A program made the translations under genes and the position numbers. 64,000 nucleotides of DNA, from the NCBI RefSeq assembly GCF_000165835.1, contig NC_014640.1, positions 5,394,001-5,458,000 of the forward strand. Reading direction: 5' to 3'. Shown piece by piece: positions 44,238 through 53,014 of the stretch. Below the pieces are notes generated by a model. That model was not told the origin of the DNA and searched no databases. It worked only from the letters and a program-made list of their open reading frames with translations. How positions within the stretch are numbered: the first letter of the stretch is position 1; every line of letters starts with the position of its first letter. The DNA comes from Achromobacter xylosoxidans A8. GTDB taxonomy: Bacteria; Pseudomonadota; Gammaproteobacteria; Burkholderiales; Burkholderiaceae_B.

Positions 44238-44693
44238 ATGCAGGATGCTTCCCCCAAACGCAGCGCCCACGCCGACGCGCAAGTGCACCTGACAGGCGGT
44301 TGCCAGTGCGGCGCCGTCCGCTACGCCATCACCGATGAACCCATCACGGCGGCGACCTGTCATTGCCGGGACTGCCAGTATTCCAGCGGCGGCGCCCCGG
44401 CCCATGCATTGATCTTCCCGACTGGCTCCATCACGCTGTTGCGCGGCAGTCCCAAGGAGCACCGCTACCGCGGCGAATCCGGCCATACCGTCATGCGCAG
44501 CTTCTGTACGGACTGCGGCACCCCGCTGTTCGGCAATTCGGCGGGCATGGGCTATGACATCGTGCGGGCCGGCTCGCTGGACGATCCGGAGGCGTTCCAC
44601 GCCCGCGCCAGCCTCTGGACCGACTCGGCCCCATCCTGGCATCACGTGGACCGCAGCGTGCCGCACTTCCCCCGAAATTCGCCTGCGCCATAG
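44238..44693 (+). CDS. GFA/CENP-V family zinc protein
   Basis: The 151-residue protein has the GFA domain (glutathione-dependent formaldehyde-activating enzyme-like) with its zinc-site cysteines: GGCQCGAVRY (C22, C24), then CHCRDCQYSSGG, and FCTDCGTPLF with the distal CxxC. The N-terminus is a short polar lead. Despite the family name, reactions are mostly unknown. It is monocistronic between the divergent purC and a shared terminator. Confidence 0.88.
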   Translation: MQDASPKRSAHADAQVHLTGGCQCGAVRYAITDEPITAATCHCRDCQYSSGGAPAHALIFPTGSITLLRGSPKEHRYRGESGHTVMRSFCTDCGTPLFGNSAGMGYDIVRAGSLDDPEAFHARASLWTDSAPSWHHVDRSVPHFPRNSPAP

Positions 44694-44710
44694 TCCGTGG
44701 CGCAGAAAAA

Positions 44711-44740
44711 AAGAGCGGTCCGCCTGGGCGGACCGCTCTT
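44711..44740. terminator. Bidirectional terminator between the GFA gene and fbaA
   Basis: AAGAGCGGTCCGCC (44711-44724) and GGCGGACCGCTCTT (44727-44740) pair perfectly over 14 bp, with an A-run on the left and a T-run on the right, so it can stop transcription in both directions. It lies between convergent genes. Confidence 0.95.
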
Positions 44741-44793
44741 TTATTGCACTTGGGCGCCGGACGCCCTTGGCGTCACGCGCCTGCTGCGGATGC

Positions 44794-45858
44794 TTATTGC
44801 ACCACTTGAGCCAGCTTGCCCGACGCGTATTGCGCGGCGATCTCGGTCAGCGGCAGCGCCTTGATCTTGCTGGCGTTGCCGGCGGTGCCGAACTCGGTGT
44901 AGCGAGCCACACAGATCGCCTTGGCGGCGGCGCGGGCCGGCTTCAGATATTCGCGCGGATCGAACTTTTCCGGATTTTCGGCGAAGAAGCGGCGGATCGC
45001 GCCGGTCATGGCCAGACGGATATCGGTGTCGATATTGATCTTGCGCACGCCGTACTTGATGGCTTCCTGGATTTCCTCGACGGGCACGCCGTAGGTTTCC
45101 TTCATGTTGCCGCCGAATTCGCGGATCTCGGCCAGCAGTTCCTGCGGCACGCTGGAGCTGCCATGCATCACCAGGTGGGTGTTGGGCAGGCGGGCGTGGA
45201 TTTCCTTGATGCGGGAGATCGACAGGATGTCGCCGGTGGGCTTGCGCGTGAACTTGTAGGCGCCGTGGCTGGTGCCGATGGCGATGGCCAGGGCGTCCAG
45301 CTGGGTGCGGCGCACGAAGTCGGCGGCTTGTTCCGGGTCGGTCAGCAGCTGGTCCATGGTCAGCTTGCCGTCGGCGCCGTGGCCGTCTTCCTTGTCGCCT
45401 TCCATGGTTTCCAGGGAACCCAGGCAGCCCAGTTCGCCTTCGACCGTCACGCCCAGCTTGTGGGCGGTGTCCACGACCTTCTTGGTCACTTCCACGTTGT
45501 AGTCGTAGTCGGCGATGGTCTTGCCGTCTTCCTTGAGCGAACCGTCCATCATGACGCTGGAGAAGCCCAGGTCGATGGCGCCTTGGCAGATCTTGGGCGA
45601 CTGGCCGTGGTCCTGGTGCATGACCACGGGGATGTGCGGATAGGTTTCCACGGCGGCCTGGATCAGGTACTTCAGGAAGCCTTCGCCCGCGTACTTGCGC
45701 GCGCCGGCCGAGGCTTGCATGATCACCGGGCTGTCGGTCTCCGCAGCGGCTTCCATGATGGCCTGGACCTGTTCCAGGTTGTTGACGTTGAAAGCGGGAA
45801 TGCCGTAACCGTGCTCGGCGGCGTGGTCGAGCAACTGGCGCATGGAGACTAGGGCCAT
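44794..45858 (-). CDS. fbaA: Class II fructose-1,6-bisphosphate aldolase
   Basis: The zinc enzyme cleaves fructose-1,6-bisphosphate in glycolysis/gluconeogenesis or the Calvin cycle. The 354-residue length and motifs match the class IIB (Cbb-type) form: [48 protein letters not shown] with the first Zn His and catalytic Asp, [26 protein letters not shown] with a Zn His, and [30 protein letters not shown] precedes the ATG at 45858. It is unrelated to its neighbours. Confidence 0.95.
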   Translation of the reverse strand: MALVSMRQLLDHAAEHGYGIPAFNVNNLEQVQAIMEAAAETDSPVIMQASAGARKYAGEGFLKYLIQAAVETYPHIPVVMHQDHGQSPKICQGAIDLGFSSVMMDGSLKEDGKTIADYDYNVEVTKKVVDTAHKLGVTVEGELGCLGSLETMEGDKEDGHGADGKLTMDQLLTDPEQAADFVRRTQLDALAIAIGTSHGAYKFTRKPTGDILSISRIKEIHARLPNTHLVMHGSSSVPQELLAEIREFGGNMKETYGVPVEEIQEAIKYGVRKINIDTDIRLAMTGAIRRFFAENPEKFDPREYLKPARAAAKAICVARYTEFGTAGNASKIKALPLTEIAAQYASGKLAQVVQ

Positions 45859-46068
45859 GAGTGGTCCTCCTAAGTACTGTCTATTGAAAGATGGTTGAAG
45901 CCTTGCTGAATGGCGTGATTTTACGGGGGATTCGACGAAAGGTCTTGCAACCGCCCGTATCCGGTCCATTCAGATGAGCACGAAAGGCTCAGGCCGGCCT
46001 GCAACTCCCCCGAAGGACCGAGGGCGCGGCGGAGCCGCCAGGGCTCCGCGGCAAGGCGCTGGCCTATT

Positions 46069-46968
46069 TCAAGGCCGCCCGGCGTGGGGGACATCCACCC
46101 GCGTCATCAGGATCCGGCCTTCGTGCCTGGCGCGCCGGTTGGCTTCGATGAAATCGGGCGCGGCGGCCATGAACAGGGTCCGGCCGTCCGCTCCACCCAG
46201 GGCGGCGGCGAAAATGCCGAATTCTCCGGTGTCGATCTGCTCCAGGATCTTGCCGCCGCGTGCCACGCGCACGATGCGCTTGCCGATGGCGTCGGCCACC
46301 CACAAGGCCCCCTCCGCGTCCAGCGCGCCACCGTCGGGCCCGATGGCGGAAGCCGCAATCAGCACGCCCAGGTCGCCGCTGGCCGGCAAGGGGCCGAAAT
46401 CGGCCCAGTCGCGGCGCGGACCCAGGCCGCCGTCGGCCAGGATGTCGAACTCGGAAATGCGGTTGCCGAAGGTTTCGTTGACGATCATGGTCTTGCCGTC
46501 CGGCGTGATGAACGAGCCATTGGGAAAGCACAGGCCATCGGCCACCTTCCGCACGGAACCGTCGGGATCGACGCGCACGATGCCGGTATTGCGGACCGGC
46601 TCGCCGGCCATCAGGTCAAAACCGAAATTGCCCACGTAGGCCCTGCCCTGCGCGTCCACGACCATGTCGTTGACCGGCCCGCCCGTCAGCGCCGACAGGT
46701 CGGCGTGCACGGCCAGCGCGCCGTCGGCCTCGCGGCGCAGGAGCTTGCGGTCCTTCATGGACGCGATCAGCAGGCGGCCGTCCGGCAGCCAGCCCAACCC
46801 GGACGGCTGTTGCGGCACCTGGCAGATCTGCTCGACCTTGCCGCCCAGGTCCACGGCGATGACCTGCTCGGTGTAGAAGTCCGACGCCCACAAGCGGTTC
46901 TCGTGCCAGCGCAGCCCCTCCAGATAGGTGTATCCGGACGCCAGCACGGACAATTCGCGTTTCGGCAT
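46069..46968 (-). CDS. SMP-30/gluconolactonase-like beta-propeller protein
   Basis: The 299-residue protein has the six-bladed propeller of the SMP-30/gluconolactonase/LRE family: SGYTYLEGLRWHENRLWASDF with the metal Glu, PSGLGWLPDGRLLIASMKDRKLLR, VNDMVVDAQGRAYVGNFGFD with the catalytic-site Asn and Asp, and PNGSFITPDGKTMIVNETF. The family hydrolyses sugar lactones and similar esters using a divalent metal. The ATG at 46968 is chosen because the longer frame has no domain support. The divergent symporter gene is 359 bp away. Confidence 0.86.
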   Translation of the reverse strand: MPKRELSVLASGYTYLEGLRWHENRLWASDFYTEQVIAVDLGGKVEQICQVPQQPSGLGWLPDGRLLIASMKDRKLLRREADGALAVHADLSALTGGPVNDMVVDAQGRAYVGNFGFDLMAGEPVRNTGIVRVDPDGSVRKVADGLCFPNGSFITPDGKTMIVNETFGNRISEFDILADGGLGPRRDWADFGPLPASGDLGVLIAASAIGPDGGALDAEGALWVADAIGKRIVRVARGGKILEQIDTGEFGIFAAALGGADGRTLFMAAAPDFIEANRRARHEGRILMTRVDVPHAGRP

Positions 46969-47327
46969 TGCCTGGTCTCCTTGTGCGGCCCCAACGCGGG
47001 GGCCTGTTGTTCGCGTCGCCCGGCCACGCTCTTGCGGGTGCCGGGACTGGACCATTCTGGCATGGCGGCGGGCGATAGTGCAGCGGTGCCAAATTGATAC
47101 AACTTCGGTATCGCCCGCCTTGCGCCGCCGCCCCAAGAAAACCGCCTCATCCGTCCCCGACCTGACAACTGCGCGTCAGGTGCGTGGCGTTAAGATCGCG
47201 CCCCAAGGGTAAACCCGAGCCTCGCGGCCAGCCCTGGCATTCCGTCTCCGGATCCTCTTGCCCGCCTCCATGCCGGCGCGCCCGCCTTCCCGGGCCAGGC
47301 AAACGATCCCCGTTTTCCGTTTTGATC
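46969..47327. other. 359-bp divergent intergenic region
   Basis: No gene is supported between the lactonase-like gene and the symporter. It holds GATAC/GTATC (47096-47112), ACCTGAC/GTCAGGT (47160-47181, 7-bp arms, 8-base gap) and a TTAAGAT that could be a -10 box near 47190. The inverted repeats are possible regulator sites. Confidence in the promoter is low. Confidence 0.5.
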
Positions 47328-48626
47328 ATGAACACTAAGAAGCTGACGCGTTATATCGGCATCGCCATGGTGCTGGGCATCGTGGTGGGCTATTTCTGCC
47401 ACAGGTACGCGCAGAACGAGAAGGAGGCGGCGCAAATTGCCTCGTACTTCAGTCTCATCACCGACATCTTCCTGCGCATGATCAAGATGATCATCGCGCC
47501 GCTGGTCTTCGCCACCCTGGTGACCGGCCTGGCCAGCATGAGCGACGCCAGCGCCGTGGGCCGCATCGGCATGCGCGCCATGGTCTGGTTCATCGCCGCC
47601 TCGGCGCTGTCGCTGCTGCTGGGCCTGGCGCTGGTCAACATCTTCCAGCCCGGCGCGCACATGAACCTGGCGCTGCCGGACGCGGGCCTGACTTCGGGCC
47701 TGAAGACCGGCGATTTCACGCTCAAGGCCTTCATCACGCACGTGTTCCCGCGCAGCATTGCCGAAGCCATGGCCAACAACGAGATCCTGCAGATCCTGGT
47801 GTTCTCGCTGTTCTTCGGCGCCGCCCTGTCCTTCATCCGCGGCAAGGGCCACAACACCATCTACAACCTGATCGACGAGCTGGCCAAGATCATGTTCCGG
47901 GTGACGGACTACGTGATGCGCTTCGCGCCCATCGGCGTGTTCGCCGCCATGGCCGCCGCCATCACCACCGAGGGCCTGGGCGTGCTGGTCAGCTACGGCA
48001 AGCTGATAGGCGAGTTCTACCTGGGACTGGCGCTGCTGTGGGCCATCCTGTTCGGCGTGGGCTACCTGTTCCTGGGCAAGTCCACCTTCCGCCTGGGCGG
48101 CCTGATCAAGGAACCCACGCTGCTGGCGTTCTCCACGGCCAGCAGCGAATCGGCCTACCCCAAGACCATCGAAGCGCTGACCCGCTTTGGCGTGCCCAAG
48201 CGCATCTCGGGCTTCGTCCTGCCGCTGGGCTACTCCTTCAACCTTGACGGCTCGATGATGTACCAGTCCTTCGCGGTGCTGTTCATCGCCCAGGCCTACA
48301 ACATCCAGATGAGCTTTACGCAGCAGCTGACCCTGCTGCTGGTGCTGATGGTGACCAGCAAAGGCATGGCCGGCGTGGCGCGCGCCTCGCTCGTGGTGGT
48401 CGCGGCGACGCTGCCTATGTTCCATCTGCCCGAAGCCGGCCTGCTGCTGATCATGGGCATCGACCAGTTCTTCGACATGGGCCGCACGGCCACCAACGTG
48501 GTCGGCAACAGCCTGGCCACCGCCGTCATTTCCAAGCTGGAAGGCAATCGCGAGGACGCGGCTGAAAGCGAGCCCGCCGTTGCGGATAAAGCCCGCCCGG
48601 ACCAGACCGCGAGCCAGAACGCCTGA
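47328..48626 (+). CDS. Dicarboxylate/amino acid:cation symporter (DAACS family)
   Basis: The 432-residue membrane protein is a glutamate/aspartate/C4-dicarboxylate symporter of the GltP/DctA family. It has about eight helices with re-entrant loops. The first loop tip is the serine-rich AFSTASSESAYPKTIEAL, and GYSFNLDGSMMYQSFAVLFIAQA and DQFFDMGRTATNVVGNSLA follow in order. An acidic, Ala-rich tail closes it. No clear ribosome site precedes the ATG at 47328, but the protein starts as relatives do. Its own terminator follows. Confidence 0.92.
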   Translation: MNTKKLTRYIGIAMVLGIVVGYFCHRYAQNEKEAAQIASYFSLITDIFLRMIKMIIAPLVFATLVTGLASMSDASAVGRIGMRAMVWFIAASALSLLLGLALVNIFQPGAHMNLALPDAGLTSGLKTGDFTLKAFITHVFPRSIAEAMANNEILQILVFSLFFGAALSFIRGKGHNTIYNLIDELAKIMFRVTDYVMRFAPIGVFAAMAAAITTEGLGVLVSYGKLIGEFYLGLALLWAILFGVGYLFLGKSTFRLGGLIKEPTLLAFSTASSESAYPKTIEALTRFGVPKRISGFVLPLGYSFNLDGSMMYQSFAVLFIAQAYNIQMSFTQQLTLLLVLMVTSKGMAGVARASLVVVAATLPMFHLPEAGLLLIMGIDQFFDMGRTATNVVGNSLATAVISKLEGNREDAAESEPAVADKARPDQTASQNA

Positions 48627-48641
48627 GGCAACAGGCAATGA

Positions 48642-48669
48642 AAAACGGGCCGCATGGCCCGTTTTTTTT
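48642..48669 (+). terminator. Rho-independent terminator of the symporter gene
   Basis: ACGGGCC (48645-48651), a GCAT loop and GGCCCGT (48656-48662) form a 7-bp stem followed by seven more Ts. It lies 18 bases after the stop codon. Confidence 0.95.
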
Positions 48670-48775
48670 ATGGCTTGCGCCAGCTTGACCGGCGCCATGG
48701 CCGGGAGCAACATAGAAACCCTTCGCTCCCGATCCCGGCGCGGCGCGCATGGGCGCCACGCTCAGTTCTCATGCC

Positions 48776-49165
48776 ATGAAACGCTTAAGCCTGCGCTGCG
48801 CCCTGGCGGCCGCGGCCCTGATGTCCGCCGCTCCCGCCTCATACGCCTGGACCCGCATTTCCTGCGAGTTAGGCGGTACCGTGGCCAACCTGCCGGTTCT
48901 GATGCGTCAGTTCCGCACCGATGGCACGGAACTGACGCAGCTGATGTTCAGGCTGAAGGTCAGGAACGCGGACATACCCGAAGGCGCCCGCGCCGATACC
49001 GATTGCACCGAATTCGTCGGCCGCGAGATCGACGTAGTGCTTGAGAACATCGCCGCCGACACCGTGCGCAAGGGCAAGTCCCTGAAGATGCTCTACCGCT
49101 ACGACGATTCGCTGGGGCAAAGCCAGGCGACCAAGTTCGAACTGGAGCGCCAGCAACGGCCCTAG
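48776..49165 (+). CDS. Small secreted protein of unknown function
   Basis: I do not recognise this 129-residue protein. It has a clear Sec signal peptide (RLSLRCALAAAALMSAAPASYA, cleavage before WTR). The mature part of about 105 residues has two Cys (one in ISCELGG and one in TDCTEFVG), which may form a disulfide in the periplasm, and mostly beta-prone sequence. An in-frame ATG at 48749 is possible, but the ATG at 48776 gives the best signal peptide. It converges on the next gene with 13 bases between stops. Confidence 0.68.
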   Translation: MKRLSLRCALAAAALMSAAPASYAWTRISCELGGTVANLPVLMRQFRTDGTELTQLMFRLKVRNADIPEGARADTDCTEFVGREIDVVLENIAADTVRKGKSLKMLYRYDDSLGQSQATKFELERQQRP

Positions 49166-49178
49166 GGCCTGTACCCCT

Positions 49179-49613
49179 TTAGTCGTTGACCGAGCACGAG
49201 ACGGGCGCGCCGTCCTCGAATTCCACGTCGTAGGTATGCACCGGGTCCCAGGGCAGCGTGAACCACAGCTCGTAGCCGTCGCCGTCTTCGTCGAACAGCC
49301 ACAGCGCGCGCAGCACGGCGTGTTGGGCCATGGCTTCGGCGGTTTCTTCCTGGGGCAGCTGGTTGTCGTCCAGGCCGAGCTTCTTGTAGTGCTCGTAGGA
49401 ATAGTTTTCCAGCAGCAACTCGGCTGCGGCCAGGATCTGGTCGTCGAGGTCGTCGATGATGGCCTTGACCACCTTGGACGCGCTGCTGTCGGGTTCTTCG
49501 CCGTCAGTCTGGACCATCACGTGAATGGGCGGACGGCCCTTGCCGGCGGCGACGTTCTCCGCGGCCCACAGATCGGGCTCCTCGGGATCCTGGGTGAAAT
49601 TGAATCGTGCCAT
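49179..49613 (-). CDS. Conserved-looking acidic cytosolic protein, unknown function
   Basis: I do not recognise this 144-residue protein. It is strongly acidic, has no signal or membrane segment, and starts MARFNFTQDPEEPDLWAAEN. It has a helical middle (KVVKAIIDDLDDQILAAAELLLENY) and a strand-rich end (LWFTLPWDPVHTYDVEFEDG). The ATG at 49613 is preferred to an in-frame ATG at 49673. Codon use resembles neighbouring housekeeping genes. It is not linked to the phn genes by operon structure. Confidence 0.68.
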   Translation of the reverse strand: MARFNFTQDPEEPDLWAAENVAAGKGRPPIHVMVQTDGEEPDSSASKVVKAIIDDLDDQILAAAELLLENYSYEHYKKLGLDDNQLPQEETAEAMAQHAVLRALWLFDEDGDGYELWFTLPWDPVHTYDVEFEDGAPVSCSVND

Positions 49614-49749
49614 CGCGAACTCCGGAAAAAGGGCCAGCGCGCCGCGGAAATCGCGGCCGCGCCTTCCCGCCATTTAACCAGATGCGCGGCCTCCCGGCTG
49701 CGCCTGCCGGCGATGTTTTTGCGACAGACTGCCCTTGCCTCTGCGGATA

Positions 49750-50295
49750 TCAGACGCGCTCCAGCGGCAGATGCGGCAAGTCCGGCAGCGCCACGCGGAT
49801 CGGATCGCCCGCGCTCACCGCCCCGCCTTCGATCACGACCCCCATGATGCCGGCGCGGCGCATCAGGCTGCCGTCCGGATGGCGGCCCAAAACGGCGGCG
49901 GTCAGGCCCTGCTGGTAGTTGTCGAGCTGCGAGCAAGGATTGCGCAGGCCGGTGATCTCGACCACCGCGTCCACGCCGATATGCAGGCGCGCCCCGCGCG
50001 GCAGGCCCAGCAGATCGATGCCGCGGGTGGTGATGTTCTCGCCCATGGTGCCTTCGGCCACGTTGAAGCCGGCCAATTGCAGTTCATCATGCAGCTCGCC
50101 GTGGATCAGATGGACCTGCCGCAGATTGGGCTGGGTGGGGTCTGCCTTGACGCGCGAACGGTGCTTGACCGTCACGCCCAGGTGGGCGTCGCCTTCCACC
50201 CCCAACCCCTTCAACAGCATGATCGCCGGCACGACCGGCTTGCTGAACCCGTGCACGGGGCTGCAAGCCACGGCGATCACGATGGGTTGCATCAT
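49750..50295 (-). CDS. MOSC-domain protein at the end of the phn operon
   Basis: The 181-residue protein has a single MOSC domain (beta-strand-rich sulfur-carrier fold of molybdenum-cofactor sulfurases), with the conserved Cys in GLRNPCSQLDNYQQG and GTMGENITTRGIDLL. It lies 18 bases after phnM on the same strand, so it is probably carried on the phn message. Some MOSC proteins (YiiM-like) reduce N-hydroxylated compounds. A role in phosphonate breakdown is not established. Confidence 0.85.
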   Translation of the reverse strand: MMQPIVIAVACSPVHGFSKPVVPAIMLLKGLGVEGDAHLGVTVKHRSRVKADPTQPNLRQVHLIHGELHDELQLAGFNVAEGTMGENITTRGIDLLGLPRGARLHIGVDAVVEITGLRNPCSQLDNYQQGLTAAVLGRHPDGSLMRRAGIMGVVIEGGAVSAGDPIRVALPDLPHLPLERV

Positions 50296-50313
50296 CTCTC
50301 TCCAGTATCCGGA

Positions 50314-51516
50314 TCAGGCCGTCACGGCCTGCGCCTCGGGTGTACGCTGCTCGCCCGCGCGCACGGGCGGATAGTGCGCCGAGAATACCAGCCGTCCCGC
50401 CGACCAGGTATGGCTGATCAGCGGTTGCGCGCCCACTTGCGCCACCGCCACCAGGTCCGCGCGCTGGCCCGGCGCGATGCGCCCGCGGTCGGACAGGCCG
50501 CAAGCCTGCGCCGGGTTCAGCGTGACCAGCGCAATCGCCTGCGGCAGCGTCAGGTCGGTTTGCGCGGCCACCGTGAACGCGGCGGCGATCAGCGCGGACG
50601 GCTGGTAGTCCGAACACAGGCAGCTGGCCACGCCCGCGCGGATGGCGTCGATGGCGCGCATCGAGCCGCTCTGGCTCTGGCCGCGCAGCACATTGGGCGC
50701 GCCCAGGATGGTGGGCAGGCCGCAGGACACCGCGGCACGCGCGGTATCCAGGGTGATCGGGAACTCGCTCATGGCCACGCCCAGGTTGCGCATGGTGGCG
50801 ATGCGCTGGATCGAATCATCGTCATGGCTGGCGGTGGGGATGCCCAGTCCTTGCGCATGCGACAGCAGCGCCTCCACCCGCGTCACCGCCCCGTCCTTGG
50901 CGCGCGTCTTGGCCTGCGCGGCTTCTTCGGCCTGCTCGCGGCTCATGGCGTGGTTGCCCATCATGTATTGCAGATAGGACTCCAGCGTCTTGAACTGCCC
51001 CTGGCCGGGCGAATGGTCCATGACCGACAGCAGGTCCACCGCGCCCTCGTCCATCAGCGCGCGCAACACCTCCACCGAGGTGGCGTCGGTGACTTCATAG
51101 CGGCAATGGACGCGGTTGTCGACCAGGCTGTGCTGGCGGAAGGCGCGCACGGTGCGCACCACTTCCGCCGCGGTCTGGTTGTTGCGCACGCCCCATTCGC
51201 TGTTGGCGAAGGACAGCGCGTGATACGGCGTGGTGATGCCGGCCGCGGCATTGCGGCGGTCGACCTGGGCCACCGCGAAATCCAGCGGAAACAGCACCCG
51301 CGAACGCGGCTCGGCTTCCTTTTCGATGGCGTCGCAATGCAGATCGATCAGCCCCGGCAGCAAGGTCTGGCCGCAGAGATCGATCTCGCGGTCCGCGCGC
51401 GCGCCGGCAGGTTCGATGGCGACGATGCGACCATCGTCGATCAGCACGGCGCTGTCCTCCAGGACGCGGTCCTGCAGCACCACGCGGGCATGGGTGAGAT
51501 AGGTGCTTTGCATCAT
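50314..51516 (-). CDS. phnM: Alpha-D-ribose 1-methylphosphonate 5-triphosphate diphosphatase PhnM
   Basis: PhnM cuts diphosphate from the ribosyl alkylphosphonate triphosphate made by PhnGHIL, giving the substrate of PhnJ. The 400-residue amidohydrolase has the opening metal site GLIDLHCDAIEKEAEPR, ITTPYHALSF, a later HCRYE, the IPTASHDDD site and SDYQPS near the end. The start overlaps phnL by ATGA (51516). A second PhnM is encoded at 57.1 kb with only moderate resemblance, so the two are not a recent duplication. Confidence 0.93.
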   Translation of the reverse strand: MMQSTYLTHARVVLQDRVLEDSAVLIDDGRIVAIEPAGARADREIDLCGQTLLPGLIDLHCDAIEKEAEPRSRVLFPLDFAVAQVDRRNAAAGITTPYHALSFANSEWGVRNNQTAAEVVRTVRAFRQHSLVDNRVHCRYEVTDATSVEVLRALMDEGAVDLLSVMDHSPGQGQFKTLESYLQYMMGNHAMSREQAEEAAQAKTRAKDGAVTRVEALLSHAQGLGIPTASHDDDSIQRIATMRNLGVAMSEFPITLDTARAAVSCGLPTILGAPNVLRGQSQSGSMRAIDAIRAGVASCLCSDYQPSALIAAAFTVAAQTDLTLPQAIALVTLNPAQACGLSDRGRIAPGQRADLVAVAQVGAQPLISHTWSAGRLVFSAHYPPVRAGEQRTPEAQAVTA

Positions 51517-52235
51517 TGCTCCAGGTCGGCCAGGGCGGGTTGGGCGGGACGCAAGGCCAGCGTCTGCGTGGCGACAGCGTCGCGCACTTCGGCATCGTGG
51601 AAGATGCCCAGCAGGCAACGGCCCTCGGCCATGGCCTCGCGGATCAGCGCGATCACGACCTGGCGGTTGTCGGCGTCCAGCGACGCGGTGGGCTCGTCCA
51701 GCAACAGGATGGGATGGCGGGCAATGAAGCCGCGCGCAATGTTCACGCGCTGCTGCTCGCCGCCCGAAAAGGTGGCGGGCGCCAGCCCCCACAGGCGCGG
51801 CGGCACGTTCAGGCGCTGCAGCAGGGTCGCGGCGCGGGAGCAGGCCTCGTCGGCGTCCACCCCCGCCGCACGCAGGGGTTCGGCCACCACGTCCAGCGCC
51901 GACACGCGTGGAATCACGCGCAGGAACTGGCTGACGTAGCCGATGACCTCGCGGCGCAGAGCCAGGATGCGCTGCTCGGGCGCGCCGGCCAGCTCCACCC
52001 ATGCATCATTCCAGCGCACCCGGATGCTGCCCTCGGTGGCCAGATAGTTGCCGTAGAGGCAGCGCAGCAAGGTGCTCTTGCCGGTGCCGGACGGCCCCGC
52101 CAGCACCAGGCAATCGCCGGCGGCCGCATCGAAGTCGACCGACTCCAGCACGGGCAGGCGCATGCCGCCCTGGTTATGCAGGGTGAACATCTTTCCGAGG
52201 CCCCGCACCTCGATCATGGGAGTCTTTTCAGGCAT
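51513..52235 (-). CDS. phnL: C-P lyase complex ATP-binding protein PhnL
   Basis: PhnL is an ABC-type ATPase needed, with PhnGHI, for phosphonate ribosylation. The 240-residue protein has Walker A GPSGTGKST, signature FSGGEQQRVNIARGF, Walker B LLLDEPTASLDADN and switch His LGIFHDAEV. A RMPVLESVDFD N-terminal strand is typical. It sits 2 bases after phnK and overlaps phnM by 4. Confidence 0.94.
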   Translation of the reverse strand: MPEKTPMIEVRGLGKMFTLHNQGGMRLPVLESVDFDAAAGDCLVLAGPSGTGKSTLLRCLYGNYLATEGSIRVRWNDAWVELAGAPEQRILALRREVIGYVSQFLRVIPRVSALDVVAEPLRAAGVDADEACSRAATLLQRLNVPPRLWGLAPATFSGGEQQRVNIARGFIARHPILLLDEPTASLDADNRQVVIALIREAMAEGRCLLGIFHDAEVRDAVATQTLALRPAQPALADLEQ

Positions 52236-52237
52236 GC

Positions 52238-53014
52238 TCAGCTCTGCAAAATGGAAGACACCAGCAACTGGGTGTAGGGATGCTGCGGATCGTCGAGGAT
52301 CTGGTCGGTCAGGCCGCTTTCGACCACCTCGCCGCCGCGCATGACCAAGGTCCGGTGCGCCAGCAGGCGCGCCACGGCCAGATCATGGGTCACGACGATG
52401 GCGGCCAGGCCCAGGTCGGCCACCAGCTGGCGCAACAGGTCCAGCAGGCGCGCCTGCACCGACACGTCGAGCGAGGCGGTGGGCTCGTCCATGAACACCA
52501 GGCGCGGATGGGTCACCAGGTTGCGGGCGATCTGCAGGCGTTGCTGCATGCCGCCCGAGAACGAGGTGGGCCTGTCGTCCAGCCGGCCCGCGTCGATCTC
52601 CATCTTCTGCAGCCAGTTGCCCGCGGCCTGGCGCAGATCGCCATAGTGGCGATCGCCCACGGCCATCAGCCGCTCCGCGATGTTGGCGCCGGCGCTGACC
52701 TGCATGCGCAGGCCGTCCCTGGCGTTCTGCCGCACGAAGCCCCAATCGGTGCGCGACAGCAGGCGCAGGCGCGCTCCCGGCAACGCGGCCAGGTCGGTAA
52801 AGCCCTGGTCGCGAGTGTCGTACCAGACACTGCCCGCGTCCGGCCGGGTCTGGTACGACACGGCCGACAGCAGCGTGCTCTTGCCCGAGCCGGACTCGCC
52901 GACCACGCACAGTACTTCGCCGGGATACAGATCGAAGTTGACGTTGCGGCAGCCATGCACGCCGTCCCAGGTGCGCGTCATGTTGCGCACCGAAAGCAAA
53001 GGTTGGGCGTTCAT
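52238..53014 (-). CDS. phnK: C-P lyase complex ATP-binding protein PhnK
   Basis: PhnK is the ABC ATPase that docks on the PhnGHIJ core. The 258-residue protein has Walker A GESGSGKST, signature FSGGMQQRLQIARNL, Walker B LVFMDEPTASLDVSV and switch His VVTHDLAVA. The SVWYDTRDQGFTDL block is usual in PhnK. The ATG at 53014 overlaps the phnJ stop by ATGA. A long 12-bp inverted repeat lies within the coding sequence (listed separately). Confidence 0.94.
   Translation of the reverse strand: MNAQPLLSVRNMTRTWDGVHGCRNVNFDLYPGEVLCVVGESGSGKSTLLSAVSYQTRPDAGSVWYDTRDQGFTDLAALPGARLRLLSRTDWGFVRQNARDGLRMQVSAGANIAERLMAVGDRHYGDLRQAAGNWLQKMEIDAGRLDDRPTSFSGGMQQRLQIARNLVTHPRLVFMDEPTASLDVSVQARLLDLLRQLVADLGLAAIVVTHDLAVARLLAHRTLVMRGGEVVESGLTDQILDDPQHPYTQLLVSSILQS
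52817..52859. repeat. 12-bp perfect inverted repeat inside phnK
   Basis: GTCGTACCAGAC (52817-52828) and GTCTGGTACGAC (52848-52859) are perfect complements with 19 bases between. They encode SYQTR and VWYDT within PhnK. The transcript could form a strong hairpin early in the gene. Coincidence of codon use is possible. Confidence 0.6.

Noticed and set aside
44238..44693. Calling the GFA protein a formaldehyde-activating enzyme
   Set aside because: The family name is historical. No linked formaldehyde dehydrogenase or glutathione gene is present, so only the fold is claimed.
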